Source of the DNA: Chondrosia reniformis | Taxonomy: Eukaryota; Porifera; Demospongiae; Chondrillida; Chondrillidae | Length of the DNA stretch: 64,000 nucleotides | Reading direction: 5' to 3' | Assembly: GCA_947172415.1 (NCBI GenBank) | Contig: OX359193.1 | Location: forward strand, 4,830,501 to 4,894,500 | Part shown: positions 22,618 to 35,416 of the stretch, piece by piece | How positions within the stretch are numbered: the first letter of the stretch is position 1 | How the letters are laid out: every line of letters begins with the position of its first letter | Translations under genes and position numbers: made by a program | Notes under the pieces: generated by a model | Told to the model about the DNA's origin: nothing | Databases searched by the model: none | Seen by the model: only the letters and a program-made list of their open reading frames with translations

Positions 22618-25600
22618 CTAAAGCCTAGGACTGCTTGATGGTGAACCTTTCAGAAAATCTTTACGGAATATTATAGGGCTTCCTTGAAAAGGATTTTCAG
22701 TACCATTTTTGCTAAATAGTGAATTACTGGATTGTCTCTTATCTTCCACTGTAACCTTCATACCAATTCCAAGCAATTTACGAGAAAATGCAGGGCTCAT
22801 GTTAGGACTGGGAGAGGGTTCTGATACAGTTCGCTGGACTTGCTGATGACTGTGACTCGGCTGTTGTCTACTGGCTTTCTTGGATGAAAATACATCATCA
22901 GTGCCATCAACATCACCAAATTCAGGAGTGTTTAAGAAACTAAATCTATTAAAAAGTAAAGCTTATAAATTAGGTGGTTTTACTTAACGTTGAAATCAAT
23001 ATATATACGTATATATACATATTAAGTACTTAAATCTTGTCAATTAAGGTTAAAGGGGAATAATTAGCTTAAAACCTTTCACAGTAACAACAATTTTTCT
23101 ATGGGAGTTCCAACTATGTATACAGCCTGAGGTGTTCCATCCTTAATTTTAAGACCCTCAATTTAGGAGTATTCACTAAGTTATATGTTTTGGTGTATTT
23201 CTGCTTTGTGATATACGTACATAGCGTATATTAAAAGTGAAATCTACGCACCTTTCATCCATTAATTGATCAATATTCTGAAATACTGGATTTTCCCATG
23301 CTCCAGAATTGATATTTGATAGTTCTTCATCTGAAAACTGATGATAAAAAGATCATTCAAAGCAATGTAGGTAGCACACAACTCAATCCACTTTCTTTGC
23401 AACAACCTTTTCAAAGATTTACCATAACACATGAAATTTGTAGAGATGACATTAAACTAATCTATGAGAATTTCCTATTGTTTATATACGTATATGTGTA
23501 TGATATACCTTTCTTATGTATAAGCAGGTAATACATTTGAAAGAGTTATGGGTTTTATTATATTATTGTATCAAACAAAAATATACCATAGGATTTTCAC
23601 TTTGATTGCCTAAGAAAACATCATTGTAAGTAAGCTCTTGCAATTGTGTTGACTTTCCAGAATCAAGTAAAGTAGCCCAAGGAAGAATAATCCTTTGGAG
23701 GTTATTTTCAAACACCTACAAAGGAGCAAAACATGCTCTCTCTACAAGGTAATTCTGTAATATGGATAGGCATCATCTCCCACCTCATCAAACTTGTACT
23801 CTGAAAGCATTTGCTGACTTGATTGCATACTTATGTGACCTTAAGGGAGAGATGACATAATAGAGCTAGTTATATACCCTTCCTGGAAAAACACTGATCA
23901 TGTATCCAGTGACCACAAGTTATTTTGTGTGACACTAAATTACTATAATAGTATGCCTACTGTATACTACAGACATTGCCCATTCAATTACATACAGTAC
24001 ATAGCTTGAATGAAACCTCGGCTTTCATCTTTATATGACATTTTCCTACATGCTATGCCTACTCTATAATAAATTAATAAGCCTATAGAGTACTAAGCTT
24101 GCTGTGAGCTTGGTATGTTTGGTATAAGTACATAAGGGTAGTCTACAAATTGGGAAACACTCAAAAGATGCACTTGTATGTGAGTTAGAAGAACAGATCA
24201 AGTATATACAAGTCTTACAACACTATAGTATTCAGTAAGTAGCTACTTACAGAGATAGCTATTGACGGCATTTAAATTTGACAGTTTGGCTTCAAACTGG
24301 GCTTATTTAATATTGGGTATACCAGTGTTGCAGCTCAGGTTTGTGATGTCACTCAGTCAACAATGGCCATGTATGGTCTAGATATAGTAGCCAGCTGTAA
24401 CTTTGTTATATGTACAAATGAAAATATTGACAGATTTAAATTTGGCGGTTATCCACAAGACAGCCAAACCATCAAATTAAAATCCCAGTCTGGTTATACA
24501 GTATGTAAAAAGGTTAAGTGGACTGGAGAACAATATGTCCTTGTATGTCAAGTAAGTATAATGATACATACCATTAATACAGTCAGCAACAACCTCAGAG
24601 TAATCAGGAATTTCTAAGTTCAAAATATCTCCAACAACCTTTTCTTTGCCTCTGAAAGTGAACTCAATAGCATCTCTTGTCTTATCCTTTTGGATAAGAA
24701 TGATTGTCAATCAGGAGCACATGCACAATAATACTGCACAAATATTACTGCACATACAATAAAGTTCAGTAGCTACAGAGTAATTGCTTCAAATTGAAAC
24801 TTTATTTTTGAAGAGGTTGATCTTTAGTCTCTTGAGAATCTAAATACAAAAGTTTGGTTTCTTGAGAATTCAGATATTCCAATCCTGGGAGTCTTTTCAG
24901 CACTGGATTGAAACATCTGATCTCTCAAATTTCCAAACAGCATCTTTAGATGTTCAAAAGACTAAAAACGAATGATCTCAAAGTTAAGTTTGGCATAGGT
25001 ATAATCCCTATCATCTAAGATTGAAATATGCTTAACAATACAGTGGACTTTCTCAAAATTCAACACCATGACTTATTCCAACATTCTTGAATTTTTTCTA
25101 GGCATCAGCATTCACATACATTAAGGATTAGTTAATTTGAATATCATGTTAAAATAGCAGCAACATCTTTGAGACATTTATTAAGAAACAGAGTTACACT
25201 TTACTGTAAATATTCTTACACGACTGAACTTCAAAAGTTCATCAAAATCCCAGGAAAGGGTCTTCTTACCACGGTGAGGTAGAAACATTATCTAGGATAC
25301 AATTTGAAGATAAACAAACTTGAAATTACTACAACCGATTTGGCTACTTTATGCTTTGAGATCCCAATCAATCCTTTCTCCTTGGTACTCAGGTTCGTGC
25401 AGGATAGAAATTCATGGCCAAACAGAGGTAATTTGGACCATAACTTAACAAATATACATCTACCATCAGCAGGAGAGATGCCAGTAAATGCAGCATGCTG
25501 AGCTGCAATGTCTTTAAACAAAGGCTACAGAAAGGTATATATCTTAGTAGCTAATTCCCCAATACAGCCTTAATATATACACCTCCACTCTATACACAGT

Positions 25601-28600
25601 ATCGCCTCAATTATATATACAGTAATCATACATAATGATATGTGCATACCATTGCAGTAGCTTAACGTATACATACCTTCAGTTTACACTTAGGAGGGGC
25701 AATTGAATGATGGATACTTTCATAGAATTCTGGTGTATGCCTACATGCAAAAGGACCAGGTTCATATCCATAATTACATGTAAAATACATAGAGTTTGCA
25801 AAACGTTTTATCTCAACAATATACGTAGCATTTAGAGGTGTCCTCACTACGTCTAATGGAAACATGCAACTCTATCAGTTGAGTCCTACCAATTTTGATG
25901 TACAACCTTACTTTTTAGGGTCATGGTCACCTCTCACTACCTGACTCAGGAGAGCAATAAAGCAGACAATTTCCTGCTCTGTACACAGTACTTCACTACT
26001 CAGGAAGGTCACACTACACAGACAGTGAGCTTCATAAGTACATAATTACACCAACAGAGTGATTAATACAGTCCTGCATGTATATAAGGCCATTAAATGT
26101 ACACCATATGCAGCAAGTCTCTATATATGTATTTTCATTGAAATATTGTGTAATTTTATATGAAGAATGGTCTGATCCTACTGATCAACCAATCAAATGG
26201 CTTAATTTATGTGTTCACCTGGCCTGCTTAAACAAGAGTTCAACATTTCTGGACTCCCTGTCCAAATTCATATTGTAGTAGTATCTGTACATCAATATGA
26301 TATCGTCATCCTCATTGACATGCTGTAAAACAGATTGGAAAAACAGCATTTCCATAAAAAATAAGATTACTTCAGGATACAGTACAAAACAATTACTATA
26401 GTACAGTGTCAATGTGGTGCCATGTTGCCACTGGAAATGTGTATGGAATTTGTTTAAGTTGTGCCAGAGTCACAAGAGATGAAGAAACCCAGAAATATTA
26501 CAGTATATATCTTCATGTATAAAAATTAGTTGATCCTTACACCCTATTTAAACTAACCTAGTTTAAGTGTACCAGCACAGTTGGCAAAGTGAAGAGACAT
26601 ATAAGGTGAGCAGGGACTGGCCTACCACACCAGGGTGAACAGGGACTAGGCTGGTTGGGCCTAACTGTGAATGGTAGTGTAATGCAAGGGAATGATAATT
26701 TTCTTTGTAAATTCAACTGCGGGGGGGGGGGGTTGTTCATGTTAGCAGGAGCATTAAAAACACAAAAAGTGGTTTAGACCCAGCTTGTGGTTTTTGCACC
26801 TACACTGGGCTAAAGTACGTAAATGCAGCTTCTTCCTATAATGTAGAGAAATTCAAACAAGCTTGGGATATACAGACAAACCTGTTCAGTCAGGGTCTTG
26901 TTAGGATCCAGCCATGGTGTATCTAGCCTTATCTGGTGCTTTCTGAAGAGCTTCCTACAGGAGTTAAAAAGGCATCCTTGTACAAAAGGCAATGATTACC
27001 TATGTATACTTACTTTTTTATGTTGACTGTTTCTGCAAGTTTTGTGAGTGATGCTGATCCAAGTGATTGCGTCCGTGGCTTGGAAATGGTTGGGGATTCA
27101 TTTGCCAAGGGGGACTTCTGTTGTTGGCTGGTATTATCCTAGAAAAGGTTACAATAGCTACACACACAAAGACTGACTCATTAGATTATTGGGAAGCCAA
27201 TAGAACATTCCTGAAGCTGTAATTAAGTTAATAGGATACTGTGTACATACAGAACATGCAGAAGGTAAATAAGGTGCATTACTACAAACATACTGTAGTC
27301 CTTCTCCTTCTACTTGGTGACATAGAGGGACCTGTATGGACAGGCTTGGGGGACTTAGAATGCAGCAAAGGAGAGCTTGGATTGTTTGTGGATGGAGTTG
27401 AGCGTATACGTCTGATGACACTGGGGGCTAACAGAGTTATAGCATAGCATACAATACACCAGTATGGAATAACCTTCTTACAGAGTGATCCACTGTTTAG
27501 TTTGGGGGATATTGGATGGCTGCACACAGCAAGATGGTACAGTGTTAAAAGTTATAAAACCATTCAACATATCTAAACTATAACACCTTGCATCAACTGC
27601 ATAATCCCCTGCAACCACCAGCGACACCTCCTCCTATGAAGGAAATTAATAAAGATTTGAAAGGGTATTTAAATATAGCTCTGAAACAAAATGCTCACAT
27701 GTGTTTCTTTGTCCAGCCTCAACTGTTCGCAGATTCCCTTTGTTATTTCCTTTACCTATAGGTAGGCATTAAAAATAAAATAACAGTATACAAGCATCAC
27801 TAGTGTTCTGCCTGGAATGAAGTAGACATACATATGTGTATATATACATAATGACTGATGTAATAAGGGCTACTTGTTGCATTCATAATGAATTGGTTAC
27901 AATTTATTGCTGAAGAAGACCTACTGGTCGAAACGTCCTAATACTTTGATTAAAAATAAGTGTTGCTGATGTTCAAAAGTGTAACCAATTCACAAAGGAC
28001 TGACAAACAGAAAATCCTGTTTTATACACATTCTACAAAAAACTAAGTAATATTGTCAGTCACAGAAAAAAGAATACTGATGCACTCCAATTGATGCCCT
28101 AAATCTTCATGAATAAGATACTTTCATTTCTCAGCTACTTTCAATTCAATTTACAAACAACAAAAAATATTGAAAGATCATCCAATGTCCAACAACTTCA
28201 AATTTAAGCAGCTTAATCACACCCAAAAACTCAAAACGTATTAATACTGCAGGTTAATTCAGTAACTCAAGTACATATCATAACTATATGTACAAAGCCT
28301 AAGCTCACTATTTGACTTTCATCAATCTCTAGAGTCTTGGTTCCACCATCTAGAAACCTAAACATCACAAATGACAATGGATAAATAGCAAGTGGAAAGA
28401 AAGGAGTTTAAAGAGTGTAGACACTGTAAGTCAGCAATAATACTGAAGTGATTCACAGTGATCTGGGTGCATTGATCACTACACCACATATAATATGTGT
28501 ACAGTATATGTACTAGTTATATATAGCCCAGTTATGAGGAATGTAACAGAAATAAAATACATACAAGGTTGAGTAATTATATTTCAGTAGAAATCCAAGC

Positions 28601-30199
28601 CAATGGACTATAACTGTTTTACATACTCGTTTACCATGGCATTCTGATTTTCCTAAAGACATGATTGATATCATTATGAGACTAAACAATGAGGTTATAT
28701 TTAGAATAGACTCTTTTCCTAGACCTATTACATAGGGAAAATCTATAGAACTTTAGACAAGGATGCACTTGTATAACAATTTTTCTTTCTTTTTCCACTG
28801 GGCATGACTTATACGTATATTTATATCTGAAACTTGTGGAAAATTTAACGGCTAGACAAAAATCCTTTAGAAGAGGAAGTGTACACACATAAATCTAAAA
28901 AACCTGGTGAAGTCAAATCTACTATGCATAGCCAATACAGCTCCTACATCTCTGCATACATAGACAGGTCCCTAAAAAGGACCACAAGTACGTATAAATA
29001 AGAAGCTATAACATTAACCTCTCAAAGTGGAGATCATCAGTTCATTGAGAACCATACATACATAGTTAGAACCCTTAAAACATTGAATATGGTACAATGT
29101 ATTTGACTAAGATAGCACACACTATAACATACCTAATTTTAATGAACCTCTTCTTTGGTCTCAGTTCCAGAAATGCACTGCTATTTATATCTTGTACTTC
29201 CCATACATACTTCAAAGGATCCAACCATACCTACAAACATTACTAACTACTGGCAGCTGCAACTAGAAGCTACCATGATCTAACACTGGGCTGGAGAAGC
29301 ATTAAAACAGGATCTTATACTACCTTTGTAGGAAACACTAAGTGGACACATAAATATTTTTATACTACAGCTCTGAAGCCAACACAATATAAATTCCTCT
29401 GCAATCAGTCTTGTTAGCAGGGCTGTAGGCATAAGTGTTGTTAAAGGAATTTTCAACAGTAATGGAAACAATTACATTTTGAATCCTAATTTTTACTCAT
29501 GAATTAATCTTTTTGACTTTAGCTATATGATACATAGTTGTAATACGAGTTTAAAGGTTGTAATATTACATTAAAGGTCTCTGGTGTCCTTTATACCTTT
29601 CAAATCCTTTAATCACTTAATCAGTTTCCCCACACTTACCCCTTTCCTGGCTAAGAAAAGTCCAAAATCATCAAGGGGGCGGTTAACATTTCTCTCAATT
29701 ACGCTGTAGATTTCCACTGATAACTCATCAATTGTTTGCAATCTTGATGCCTAATAACAGCATGAAGGTTCTACGTTAAAAGCTTTATAGGACCATTAGC
29801 AAGAATATGCATAAGCTCGAAGTATCGCCCAACCGTCCAGCGGGTCTGCCTTGGTACACAGGACTATATTAGCATAAGGCTAATAGTTTCTAAGCACATC
29901 ATTTACACATATCTGTACCGATAACTATCATTGATTTATTACTATAAATAGTGGATGAAGCGAAACCAAATTTACACATGTTCACTTTGAACAGCATTTC
30001 GCTGCAAGGTACGCTTAAAGTGCTTTACATAAAATATGAACTTAGGAATCCAGAATAGCTCCGTTAATACTAGCCATATTAGTTTCCTTTCTTTCCTTTG
30101 CAGGTAACTATCTACATTAGCACTCACGTTAACATCTACAACTGATAGCTTGGAAGGCTTTGATGTTGTATTTTCGTAAGTGACACGTAAAGGAATCAT
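22618..30199 (-). CDS. FERM-domain protein, kindlin/talin type
   Basis: This is probably a cytoplasmic adaptor linking integrin-like receptors to the cortex. About 17 exons. Exon 1 (30128-30199, ATG at 30199) and 29640-29750 form an F0 domain (DDFGLFLARKG). The exon at about 29134-29230 starts VWLDPLKYVWEV and ends in KKRFIKIR, leading into F1 (FLDGGTKTLEIDESQI; EEVSLVVAGDY). A Ser/Pro/Arg-rich linker lies at about 27280-27450. F2 reads TPWLDPNKTLTEQ, IILMYRYYYNMNLDRES and CTEQEIVCFIALLSQ, closest to kindlin. F3 is at 25288-25520 (CIFVKLWSKLPLFGHEFL, GLIGIS) with a helical end at 24590-24700. The tail (22618-23700) is Ser-rich and disordered. I see neither the PH insert of kindlins nor the talin rod. 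The exon at 25677-25861 is unlike either family. Exon joins in F3 are tentative. Confidence 0.75.
24005..24075 (-). repeat. SINE 3'-end fragment
   Basis: The reverse complement contains AGTAGGCATAGCATGTAGGA and AAAATG, matching the 3' module of the SINE at 56845-56875. It lies in an intron of the FERM gene. Confidence 0.6.
27889..27992 (+). repeat. Short repeat with 13-base inverted ends and ribozyme-like core
   Basis: The perfect inverted repeat TGAATTGGTTACA (27889-27901) / TGTAACCAATTCA (27980-27992) encloses CTGAAGAAGACCTACTGGTC followed by GAAACG (27910-27935). The core can fold GACC/GGTC and resembles the start of the insertion at 1406. It lies in an intron of the FERM gene, antisense. 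Confidence 0.65.
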
Positions 30200-30386
30200 G
30201 TTCTCCCTCTTCCTGAGAAGGGAATAATGCTTTTATAATAAACCTTGACGTTGTTTCCAATAATAAATATACATACTCGCGGAAACAGGAAGTTGCAATC
30301 TCCTATAATTGGCTTTGCAGAAATGTGATCGTATAAAGTTAGCTATAGCTGATCAGGTCCTGCGCAGCGTACGAAGTCGATTGGAC
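30200..30386. promoter_or_regulatory. Bidirectional promoter region, FERM gene / rabphilin-like gene
   Basis: Only 187 bases separate the two divergent start codons (30199 on -, 30387 on +), so both core promoters and 5' UTRs must share this space. The sequence is locally less AT-rich near 30360-30400 (GCGCAGCGTACG). No TATA box is evident. Confidence 0.6.
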
Positions 30387-33300
30387 ATGACTTCAAGATC
30401 GTCTACACGTTATCCGTCTGATTCACGCCTAGCAAAAATGGGACAGTAGGTTGAATGTTAATTTTTTGCTTTTATATGTACAGTGTAAACTTTTTTGATA
30501 ACAATATAGGCCTATATATATTTTATTAGAGACATACAATAAGCACGGGCTGCGTACAGACAGATCATATAGACTAGGCCAAGCTAGGCCAATGAGTCAC
30601 TATGAGTAGGCTCTGTATATGTTTGTAATCAAAATAGAGTGGAATTTAAAGGGTAATTTTAGGAGAACAATTCTAGCTACTATATGTCAAAAAATTCTAA
30701 TACTAAATAATTGCACCTGTGGTCTAATCTAAGCAGTAAACAAGAAAATAATCAGGTGTTAACATGCTAAAATCTTCTTTTACACATCAGGATAAGTGTT
30801 ATACAGGAAATCATTTACTCCTTTCTCTGTTATCACCAACAGTGCACATTTAGGCTGGTCTACTATTTCATTGAGATCATCTGCCTATAAACCTCAGCTG
30901 TACACAGAAAATGGCATGGAATATTTTTGCCCTTTAAACCGTGAAGAAAGAGAGAAGATTGCAAATATTATGCAAGAGGCAAACAAATTGAAGGCCAAAG
31001 AGAATGCAAGGAAATTGTAGGTGCTATTTCAATTATCATGTTTGAATGAAACAATCTTCAATTTAATTTGGTTCCCTATAGGGCTATCATTAAAAAGCAT
31101 GTCAATATAGTGTCTCAAGCATATGGAAATGGACAAACATCCTGTCTTGTATGTGGAGCTTCCAAGACAAATTATGGAAGGTTTAATTTAAGTCCAACAC
31201 CATTAGCAAAGAAGCTGATGGAATGCCATGATTGCAAAAAAGTATGCAATACTTTACCTTTCAATATCAAGCTATATGTAGTTATATTAAATTCTATACA
31301 ATTTAATTGAGTCTTGTACAGTACTTCTCACTCAGTGATCTACTGTCATTTCTTTCTTTCTCAATCTTACATATTTCAATGTAATTGGTGTATTTTCATT
31401 ATTATTTCTGTCTGTAAATGTATAGAAAGTATGTCTCAGGTGTAAAGCTACTTATAAATTGAAAGAGGGTGCTGTTTTATTATGCAAGACATGCACTAGT
31501 TCCAGAGAGGTATGCAACTTACTATATAGATACACACATCATATGATAGCTACATATTATATATGGATGTACAGAAAATATATAGAATTGAGCACAATGT
31601 CATAAACAACAGTTAATCAGAGATTGAAAGTTTTGACCACGAAAGTCTTCATCAGTATAAGAATGAACCATAGGAGGGGATCGCAGCCAGGCTTAAATAG
31701 AAAAAAGTGATTAGGAATGATTTAATATTCAGCAGCTCTTAACATTACACTATCAGTCATTCCCCATCACTTTTCTCTCTGATTAACTGATGTTGCTGAT
31801 ACTTGATTAATTATAACTATACATACTGTATATAGAGCAGCCAAGTTTCATGTGTATGAAATATAAATAATGTTGAAACATTAATGTAGTCACTGTTAGC
31901 AAGTTAAATTGTATATAGAATTGCTCCTGCATGGTGATCCGTTTGTATCGCTGATGATTTATGTGATATGTAACTATGTAATGTGTTGAAATTCATTTGA
32001 ATATATCATTAGATGTGGAAGTTGACTGGTGCTTGGTTTGATGGCTACCTTCCTAATCTTGATCATGCATGCGATAGTACAGTGGCACAGGATGAGGCTG
32101 TTAGTCCACAGGTCTCACAAACATTAGCATGCATGCTAGTGGAAAGAGAAGTGATCGGAGAGAGTGAAACAGACTGCTCATCTTGTACTTCGGAAGAAGC
32201 ATTCTCTGAAATCAAGAAGAAAAGATTCATAGAATGGAGACAAAATCCCTTATTTCATAATAGGACAATTAGTACAGCATCAAGCATATCAATTACAGTG
32301 GTCCCTCCTACACCAAAGAAATACCACAGTTGTCCAATGGGTGTCTTGGAATCCTCAGAGGCAAGGGAATGTGATTCAATTAGTCACTCAGACTGTAGTA
32401 CTGATTTAAGAGTAAACCAGGGCAAGAGTGAAAATACTTCTAATTTTCCACGAGTTTCCTCACCAATGGTAGAAAGATTGAGGTACAATTCTTTTGATTC
32501 CTCCAGTGACACATTGCAGAAAACGGGTTGGTCAAAGCGTGCATCTCTGAAAGGCAAAAGCTCCAGTAGCATAATTTCTAGTATGCCTAACGATTCAGAG
32601 GATACACAGAAGGACAAAGAATTGCACAGTTTAAAGAGTCACCAAAAATGTCAAACGACCAGCAGGCCCAGAAGGTTTAGCTTTACATCGGAAAAAACCT
32701 ATGGCCTGACAAGTTTTAACTTCGTCAGAACACTACCACTTTCTAGGCCCTTTGGAAGAAGAAAAAGTTTGTCTTCTGATCCCAGTGAGCATAAATACGC
32801 GTATGACAGTGTATTAACTTTCTGATATAGTCTGAGTTTTTTGGAATGGATATTATTATGTACATACATGTGAGAACATGTCAAAGATTATAAAGTTCTA
32901 ATTATTTTTAGAATCTTATGGGACAGTCTCTTTCACTATGATGTATGATGAGCTTGACCTATCACTACAGATACAGTTGATCAATTGCAAGGTGTAGTAT
33001 AACCATGCATATGAACACATACTTGTGTATATATGCATCTATCAATATACGTACATTTATATGTACATGACATACTTCCATCCAGAATATGTACATGTGT
33101 TTTTAATCCGCAAAGTATGTGAATGTATATGCATACAGTATATATATGTGCAACATATTCTAATTCAGGAACTGAGATCGGCAGATTCTAATGGACTTTC
33201 AGATCCTTATGTTGTTCTTTACCTTTCTCATGCTCTAAAGGTATGAATATTTCTGTGCACATGTTTATAGTCATATAATCATTGGCTATTATGATGTATA

Positions 33301-35315
33301 AGTGTGAGTACAAGTGCGTATATTCGTATATTCTTACATACTATAAAAGTGTCTTTAGCTACAATCAACAAAAAGTCTGTCATAATAGTACTGTATATAT
33401 ATATATGTAGCATACAAGAAGATGTACCAACACTGTTCGAGCAAACTTAAGTCCAGTTTTCAATGAGTATATTATTTATTCCAACATTGACAGGAAAATA
33501 TTAAGGCATTCAGATTTGATGTAAGAACCTATCCATCTTAAAAATCAGAAATGTCAGTCATTTGTGTGCACCTTAAGGTAGTAAACAGCAATTTAGAAAG
33601 GAGATATACATATGTATGTGATATAAACATGAAGTTAGAAGTAGGCATGCATGTGGTAGTACTATATCTTATATTTTTGTATAATACATGTAGCTTGTTG
33701 GTTTATGACTATGATATGATTAGCAGTGATGACTTTCTTGGCTCCACAACTATTCCTCTGAGGAGATGCCTACATTCAGAAAAAATGTCTTTTGAGTTGC
33801 CACTGAAAAGTGACTATCCAGTGAGTATACATATACGTATATATAAATATCTCAGGAGAATTAATACCCATATCATGTACACAATATACTACAATAAATG
33901 TACGTACTATATTTTAATACACTGGAAGTTTACTTTTATAAGTACTGTATATAAAAAATTAAACTGATGTTTTTAAATTTCTTACTGAATTCAAAGGATA
34001 TTGTACATGATGTATCGAACAACAGCAGTAGTGGGCAGATATTAGTAAGCATGATACATTGCACTGAGGATAAGGTCTTGAGGGTGAACGTATTGAAAGT
34101 TATAAGGCTCAGTCTGATCAGCGGTAGCAACTCCACAAATCCATATGTGAAGATGTAAGACCATACGTATACCCCATGGCACCCTCCCCTATTATATTTA
34201 ATATATTATCTATCATCTCCACATGCACCCTTTATAAATCACCTTCCATCCCTCATTGCACTTGAACTACACGTAAAGTGCACCACCTCCAAACTTGGTG
34301 CCTGTGTTTGTATGTGACTGTCTGGGATGTCGGCCTGGTGGCCTGGTGATGGTTTATACATGTTCAGATATATGTCCCTTAACCATCATTGGTTGGCATT
34401 TACCTATATACACCTTAATTAAATGCGTTGGCACTTTAATATAATAATAATAATTATTATATACGTACATGATTATCACAAACTTTAGCTTACTGTATTG
34501 CTGTCTACATCAATCATTTTTCATATACAGTACATATATAGCTATAGCCAGAAATGTGCACAGTCTAAATTTTACACCTTTATTAATAAACATATACAGA
34601 TATTTACTGAATGGTAAGAATGTTGAAATAAAGGTAAAGACCCAAGTTCAGTTTGACAACTTTAATCCAGAATTTAACCAGGTTTGGAATTCCATGAGTA
34701 TATACGTACGTATATATAAATGTAGGTCATGACATCAATCCTAAATTTATAAATACTCATGCTTTATGGTGCATGAACTACAGTCATGAGATATTCTAAA
34801 TTTGATCATGACCCATGCAGGAATTTGCTATTCCTGTGAAATCTGATGTCCAAACTTACAGTCTCAAACTTGCTGTGTGGAATTACAACAGGAGGAAGAG
34901 AAACACTTGTATTGGTTAGTTTCAGCATAGATATGGTTTCAGTCATTGCTCGTTTTATGTGGATATGTGTATACAAATTTGTATATAATTACTGTGTACA
35001 TATGTAAGCATTGAAAACATGGCAAAATGAATGGTCACTTTATCCATTAATATTTATAGTTCATCATCCAGTATAGTACCTTCATCATAGAGATGTATAT
35101 ACCTGTTCATAGTGGCACTGGGTATATTTATGTGTATAATATTCATGTACATAACAGAATATATATGTATGTGTAATCAAACATTAATGAGTATCTGTCT
35201 TTCCTTAGGAAGTGCAGTTTTGAAAATGGATACTGTTCAGTCAAATCCATTTACATCAGCTCTGGAAACACCAAACACAACCTTTAAAGACTGGCTCATG
35301 CTAACATTTCATTAA
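30387..35315 (+). CDS. Rabphilin-like Rab effector with two C2 domains
   Basis: This would bind a GTP-loaded Rab on secretory vesicles and tether them to membranes. Thirteen exons close in frame: 30387-30445, 30843-31016, 31082-31241, 31426-31509, 32013-32808, 32912-32991, 33169-33240, 33411-33520, 33694-33820, 33997-34154, 34600-34681, 34821-34914 and 35209-35315, giving 700 residues, the size of rabphilin. The Rab-binding region has a helix (NREEREKIANIMQEANKL), four CxxC pairs of an FYVE-related zinc finger, and LTGAWF, the counterpart of the SGAWF motif. A Ser-rich linker fills exon 5. C2A keeps its Ca2+ ligands (ADSNGLSDPY; YDYDMISSDD). C2B has lost them (SGSNSTNPY; NYNRRKRNT). Synaptotagmin-like proteins share this architecture, so rabphilin versus Slp is not settled. 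Confidence 0.88.
31610..31789 (-). repeat. Repeat with 14-base inverted ends and ribozyme-like core
   Basis: CAGTTAATCAGAGA (31610-31623) and TCTCTGATTAACTG (31776-31789) are perfect inverses. Just inside the left end, on the minus strand, lies CTGATGAAGACTTTCGTGGT, then CAAAAC (31629-31655), a third relative of the motif at 1406 and 27910. It lies in an intron of the rabphilin-like gene. Confidence 0.55.
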
Positions 35316-35416
35316 ATGTACTAACTACTAAAAGCTGCATTAACCATTAACATGTATTTTCATTAACATACCAAAATACAATTTACTGTACGGATCATTT
35401 CAGTCAAAAGTAGGTG

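Noticed and set aside
24363..24617. 84-codon plus-strand frame
   Set aside because: It overlaps the end of an F3 exon of the FERM gene on the other strand and shows no domain.
26718..26732. Poly-G run (and the poly-C run at 53406-53420) as functional elements
   Set aside because: Simple homopolymers in noncoding sequence with no other signal; possibly length errors.
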